Positions 5,683 through 8,277 of a stretch of DNA of 8,277 nt are shown here, in pieces (the first letter of the stretch is position 1; every line of letters starts with the position of its first letter). Where the stretch lies: contig WGBL01000199.1 in assembly GCA_015494375.1 (NCBI GenBank), positions 1 through 8,277 on the forward strand, given 5' to 3'. This DNA is from Hyphomicrobiales bacterium. Lineage in GTDB: Bacteria > Pseudomonadota > Alphaproteobacteria > Rhizobiales > S144-23. The position numbers and the translations under genes were made by a program. The notes beneath the pieces were generated by a model that had not been told where the DNA came from, did not search any database, and was given only the letters and a program-made list of their open reading frames with translations.

Positions 5683-5865
5683 CTACGCAGAGCCGAGTGC
5701 CTCCTTATCCGCGCGCGAGAAGAGCCGAATCGTACGCTCATCTCCGCGCGGGGCACCATCGCGATCAAGGGCGCACAGCTTTCTTCTCTTGGTTCTGCTA
5801 AGTTTGCTTAAATACAATTTTAAGTTGTGGTGTCTAAAGTCCTCCCTCACCGCCAGAGACCGCAT
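5683..5865 (-). CDS. Possible 60-aa minus-strand ORF (doubtful)
   Basis: I do not recognise this ORF. It is convergent with the DHC gene, the two stops lying next to each other. The second half (CALDRDGAPRGDERTIRLF and onward) has protein-like composition and codons similar to the neighbouring genes. The first half uses AGA and TTA codons over the AT-rich promoter patch and looks non-coding. There is no convincing Shine-Dalgarno sequence. It may be the remnant of a longer gene or a chance frame. Confidence 0.18.
   Translation of the reverse strand: MRSLAVREDFRHHNLKLYLSKLSRTKRRKLCALDRDGAPRGDERTIRLFSRADKEALGSA
5789..5818 (+). promoter_or_regulatory. Candidate sigma70-type promoter for the outer-membrane protein gene
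   Basis: TTGGTT at 5789-5794 and TACAAT at 5813-5818 are separated by 18 bp inside the only AT-rich patch of the gap. Transcription would start near 5825, giving a leader of about 175 nt before the ATG at 6001. Confidence 0.4.
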
Positions 5866-6000
5866 CCCGCGGCATCACGGTTTGGGTGCGCGGGCAAACA
5901 AAGCGCGGTCTGGAATGCTTGGTGCGCAAGGCAAGCCCTGCCCTGATGCGTGCCTACGGCCACACGGCTCATTTGAGCACGCCGACCCAGTGAGGGTGAC

Positions 6001-6939
6001 ATGTATCGAGTACGAGTGCGGGCCCTGGGGCTCGCCACCATCGCACTGGCTGCCATTGCCACACCGCCCGCGGGCTCGAGGGCAGCAGATTTGCCGCCCG
6101 TGCTCGCGGGCCCGCGGCCTACGGACCCGCCCCCGGCGCTCGCGGGCCCGACGGCGGCGGAAACACGGCCATGGGGCGGTTTCTGGGTCGGCGCCTTTGC
6201 AGGCGCCATGCAAACGAGCGCTGATGCAATCGTCAGTAGCCACTCACCCGGCTTCTCTGGCGCCCTCAATGCCGGGGTCGTCCCGAATGCGTTCTCTGCG
6301 GCGGCGCTTTCCTATCCGCTCGGTCTCGCCTTTGGCTATGACTACCAGAGCGGGTCGTTTGTCTATGGCGTGCTGGCCGATGTGTCCAGCGGGCTCAGCC
6401 TCGGCGACAGCTACGACTTCGTGGGCGGCGCGCCCTTCGGCCTGCCATCCGCCCACAGCACGTTTACGACCGAAATCAGCCGAATCGGCACCATGCGCGC
6501 GCGCGCCGGGCTCCTGTTGGGAAGCGACTTTCTCGCCTATGTCACCGCGGGCCTCGCCTGGGCCCAGGTGGAGGAGCGGTTCCACCTCGTGGCCGATCCC
6601 GCGACATCGGGCGATTTCGCGGGCGCAGAAAGGGGGCTCAAGCTGGGCTGGAGTGTGGGCGCGGGGCTCGAGCTTGCGGTGACCGAACAGTTCTCACTCG
6701 AGGCCGAAGCGCTCTATATCGACCTCGGCACCAGGACTGTCGCCCTTAGCGACCCACTGTTTCCGGGCGAGGGGCTCGACTACGACGTCGCCGAGGCCGG
6801 CTATTCGTTTCGCCTTGGCGTGAAATATCGCTTCAGCTTGGACGGGGTCTTTGGAGGAAGCTCCGGCAACTCCGGCGACGACGATCCCTTCGATCTGCCA
6901 CCCGCAGAACCCTACGAGCTGCCGAGGCCGCTCAAATAG
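6001..6939 (+). CDS. Outer-membrane beta-barrel protein, Omp25/Omp31-like
   Basis: The 312-residue product starts with a signal peptide (basic MYRVRVR, hydrophobic core, cleavage near SRA-A at 28-29). A proline-rich spacer with two LAGP units (about 30-52) follows. The barrel opens with WGGFWVGAFAG (58-68), the standard first strand of the Omp25/31-like family. Alternating strands continue to YSFRLGVKYRF, where the family normally ends with its C-terminal aromatic. Here 34 more residues follow (GSSGNSGDDD, then PFDLPPAEPYELPRP), an odd acidic, proline-rich tail. Such proteins are abundant structural surface proteins of alphaproteobacteria. The ATG has gaggg a few bases upstream. The gene appears to stand alone and converges with mepA. 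Its specific function cannot be told. Confidence 0.9.
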   Translation: MYRVRVRALGLATIALAAIATPPAGSRAADLPPVLAGPRPTDPPPALAGPTAAETRPWGGFWVGAFAGAMQTSADAIVSSHSPGFSGALNAGVVPNAFSAAALSYPLGLAFGYDYQSGSFVYGVLADVSSGLSLGDSYDFVGGAPFGLPSAHSTFTTEISRIGTMRARAGLLLGSDFLAYVTAGLAWAQVEERFHLVADPATSGDFAGAERGLKLGWSVGAGLELAVTEQFSLEAEALYIDLGTRTVALSDPLFPGEGLDYDVAEAGYSFRLGVKYRFSLDGVFGGSSGNSGDDDPFDLPPAEPYELPRPLK

Positions 6940-6954
6940 CGATCGCCCCCAGGG

Positions 6955-6975
6955 TGCGCGAGCAATGCGCGCGCA
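6955..6975. other. Small hairpin between convergent genes
   Basis: TGCGCG (6955-6960) pairs with CGCGCA (6970-6975) around a 9-nt loop in the 67-bp gap between the convergent omp and mepA stops. There is no T-tract, so its role as a shared terminator is only a guess. Confidence 0.2.
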
Positions 6976-7006
6976 ACAGACTCGTGCCTGCCCGATTCCT
7001 GCCGGC

Positions 7007-8026
7007 TCAGCTGTGCGGCGGCCTGCGAATTGGTAAGGCGATGTCATTGCCCCGCGGCGCCACCTGCCTCAAGAGGGGCGGCTTGTCATAGCCGAGCACC
7101 TGGGCGCAGCGCTTGGGCAGGCCCGCAAGTGTCAAGGGTGGGCGCGGCTTTCTCTTTTTCTTCTTTTTCTTGGCCGCCTTCGGCTTCCGGGTGAGCAACT
7201 TGAACCAGTGCGCGAGCTCCTTGTCACACCTGGGCTCAGTAGGCGGGGCGGCCTGGGCACGACAGCCGGCGACACCTGGCGGGCAGCGCAAGCGCACATG
7301 GAAGTGGTAATAATGCCCCCAGAAGGGGCGGATCTTGGCGAGCCAATGCTTGTCGGGCCCGGCCGCCTCGCAAAGCGCCTTCTTGATGGCGGGATGAACG
7401 AAAATGCGCTCCACCTCGGGCCGGCTCACGGCGCGCTTGAGGAGACGCACGTGGGCGGGCGTCCAGACCTTCCTGTTGACGCGCGTGGCCGAGGCCAGCA
7501 TCGAGGTTGCCGAAATCGTCTCGCGCTCCTTGCGTGTGAGCACGCGCGGCGGCATGGGGGTGAGCCAGACGTCGGCGTCAAGCCCCACCTGATGGCTGCG
7601 ATGGCCGCTGAGCATGGGCCCACCGCGCGGCTGGGCGAGATCGCCGATGAGTAGCCCGGGCCAGCCGTCCTTCGCCTTGGCCTCGCGGGCCAGCCATTTG
7701 AGATAACGAATGAGCGTCGGGTGGCCCCAGGCGCGGTTGCGCGACGGGCGCATCACCTGCCAGGCATCGCCAGTCGCGGGCATCTCCTCCGCACCGGCAA
7801 GGCAGCCGCGCGTGTAAAACCCGATGGCGCGCGGCTTCATGGGCGCCGCCTTGAGGACGAAGCCAAACTGCTTGCGCGCCGGAATGAGGTTCGGAAAGGC
7901 GTCTTCCTGCGCCCGGGCCCCGCCAGCCATCGCAACCAACGCAATCGAGGCGACCGACGCGACCAACGAGAGCGACAAAATCGGCAAAAGCGACAAAAAA
8001 CCGATCGCGGCCCGCAGCAAAGCCAT
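7007..8026 (-). CDS. mepA: Penicillin-insensitive murein endopeptidase MepA
   Basis: MepA is a periplasmic zinc peptidase (family M74, LAS fold) that cuts the D-Ala to diaminopimelate cross-links of peptidoglycan. The 339-residue product contains SGHRSHQVGLDADVW, with H145 and D152 as zinc ligands, and WGHYYHFHVRLRCP, with H243 as the third. The spacing (7 and 98 residues) equals that of the Escherichia coli enzyme. A long signal peptide ends near ARA (37-39). The protein exceeds the E. coli one (274 aa) mainly by that leader and a C-terminal extension, which carries a lysine run (residues 286-293, KKKKKKRK as read) and several Cys. ATG 8026 is chosen because AGGAG (8040-8036) lies 9 nt upstream and the signal peptide follows at once. 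The frame is open further upstream to a GTG at 8194, but only through the 19-bp repeats. Confidence 0.95.
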   Translation of the reverse strand: MALLRAAIGFLSLLPILSLSLVASVASIALVAMAGGARAQEDAFPNLIPARKQFGFVLKAAPMKPRAIGFYTRGCLAGAEEMPATGDAWQVMRPSRNRAWGHPTLIRYLKWLAREAKAKDGWPGLLIGDLAQPRGGPMLSGHRSHQVGLDADVWLTPMPPRVLTRKERETISATSMLASATRVNRKVWTPAHVRLLKRAVSRPEVERIFVHPAIKKALCEAAGPDKHWLAKIRPFWGHYYHFHVRLRCPPGVAGCRAQAAPPTEPRCDKELAHWFKLLTRKPKAAKKKKKKRKPRPPLTLAGLPKRCAQVLGYDKPPLLRQVAPRGNDIALPIRRPPHS

Positions 8027-8035
8027 TTCTCCGCT

Positions 8036-8040
8036 CTCCT
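8036..8040 (-). promoter_or_regulatory. Shine-Dalgarno of mepA, abutting a tandem repeat
   Basis: On the minus strand AGGAG at 8040-8036 stands 9 nt before the ATG at 8026 and forms part of GGGAGGAG. The GGG at 8043-8041 belongs to the first 19-bp repeat copy. The repeat array therefore reaches directly to the ribosome-binding site. Confidence 0.75.
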
Positions 8041-8173
8041 CCCAACGCCTGCTCGCCTTCCCAACGCCTGCTTGCCTTCCCAACGCCTGCTCGCCTTCCC
8101 AACGCCTGCTCGCCTTCCCAACGCCTGCTCGCCTTCCCAACACCAGCTCGCCTTCCCGCCGCCTGCTCGCCGA
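8041..8173 (-). repeat. 19-bp tandem repeat, seven copies, in the mepA 5' region
   Basis: The plus-strand unit is cccaacgcctgctcgcctt. Copies lie at 8041-8059, 8060-8078 (one change), 8079-8097, 8098-8116, 8117-8135, 8136-8154 (three changes) and 8155-8173 (diverged). Copies abut without spacers. The unit is not a multiple of three, and its minus strand has no stop codon in any frame. All three frames therefore read through as versions of the same Val-Gly-Lys-Ala-Ser-Arg-Arg-type peptide. Confidence 0.95.
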
Positions 8174-8241
8174 CCCGGCCGTTGGCCAACGCACGGCAAG
8201 ACGAAACGAGAGCCACTCATCGCGCCCCGTGCTCGAGCCGC

Positions 8242-8253
8242 CATCGCTCCTCC
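8242..8253 (-). promoter_or_regulatory. Second minus-strand ATG with a Shine-Dalgarno, upstream of the repeats
   Basis: On the minus strand GGAGG (8253-8249) stands 4 nt before an ATG at 8244-8242. The frame runs through the repeat array and ends at 7837, out of phase with mepA. It could be a leader ORF whose relation to mepA depends on repeat number, or chance. The product (MAARARGAMSG and onward) is not recognisable. Confidence 0.25.
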
Positions 8254-8277
8254 CGCACCCGAATATCGGCCAAAATG

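Larger units (their letters stand above)
5682..6000. other. Intergenic region with an AT-rich patch
   Basis: A clearly AT-rich stretch near 5780-5840 interrupts otherwise GC-rich DNA. It holds the likely promoter of the outer-membrane protein gene. I see no T-tract terminator after the DHC stop. A 60-codon minus-strand ORF (5683-5865) crosses it and is listed separately as doubtful. Confidence 0.6.

Noticed and set aside
7208..7654. Plus-strand ORF of 148 codons opposite mepA
   Set aside because: It lies wholly antisense to the clearly conserved MepA catalytic region and has no family features.
8041..8173. CRISPR array
   Set aside because: The 19-bp copies are contiguous with no unique spacers, so this is a simple tandem repeat.

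Overview
The base composition (high GC with strong G/C third positions), the protein types and the family styles point to an alphaproteobacterium, probably of the Rhizobiales/Hyphomicrobiales kind. LysC begins MTLLVMKFGGTSVADLERI, the usual alphaproteobacterial form. The outer-membrane protein carries the WxGFWVG entry motif of the Omp25/Omp31-like barrels. The genus cannot be told from the window.

Layout. 116-625 (+) is ruvC, the Holliday-junction resolvase, without ruvA or ruvB behind it. 626-1829 is about 1.2 kb with no convincing gene. It holds several hairpins, a terminator-like stem that reads on the minus strand, and two doubtful small ORFs. 1830-3086 (+) is lysC, an aspartokinase with two C-terminal ACT domains and a candidate internal start for a separate regulatory subunit. 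3087-3528 is intergenic and carries a 15-bp tandem repeat that may be coding.

3529-5681 (+) is a tight three-gene operon for a membrane-to-periplasm electron chain. It encodes a cytochrome b561 fused to a diheme cytochrome c (DHC) domain, then SHP (sphaeroides heme protein, DUF1924), then a second, free DHC. The first pair overlaps by ATGA and the second pair is 12 nt apart. The inferred flow is quinol pool to heme b, to a tethered and/or soluble DHC, to SHP, an O2/NO-binding c-type heme protein. The fusion is the most unusual object in the window: its fifth hydrophobic segment looks like the signal peptide of the former DHC, so the product may be a polyprotein cut into two cytochromes.

5682-6000 is an AT-rich gap with a plausible promoter for 6001-6939 (+), an outer-membrane beta-barrel protein with an unusual acidic/proline tail after the last strand. 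Convergent to it, 7007-8026 (-) is mepA, a zinc murein endopeptidase with a lysine-rich C-terminal extension. Directly upstream of the mepA ribosome-binding site lie seven copies of a 19-bp tandem repeat (8041-8173). This unit length is not divisible by three and has no stop codon in any minus-strand frame, so copy-number changes could alter the mepA 5' region.
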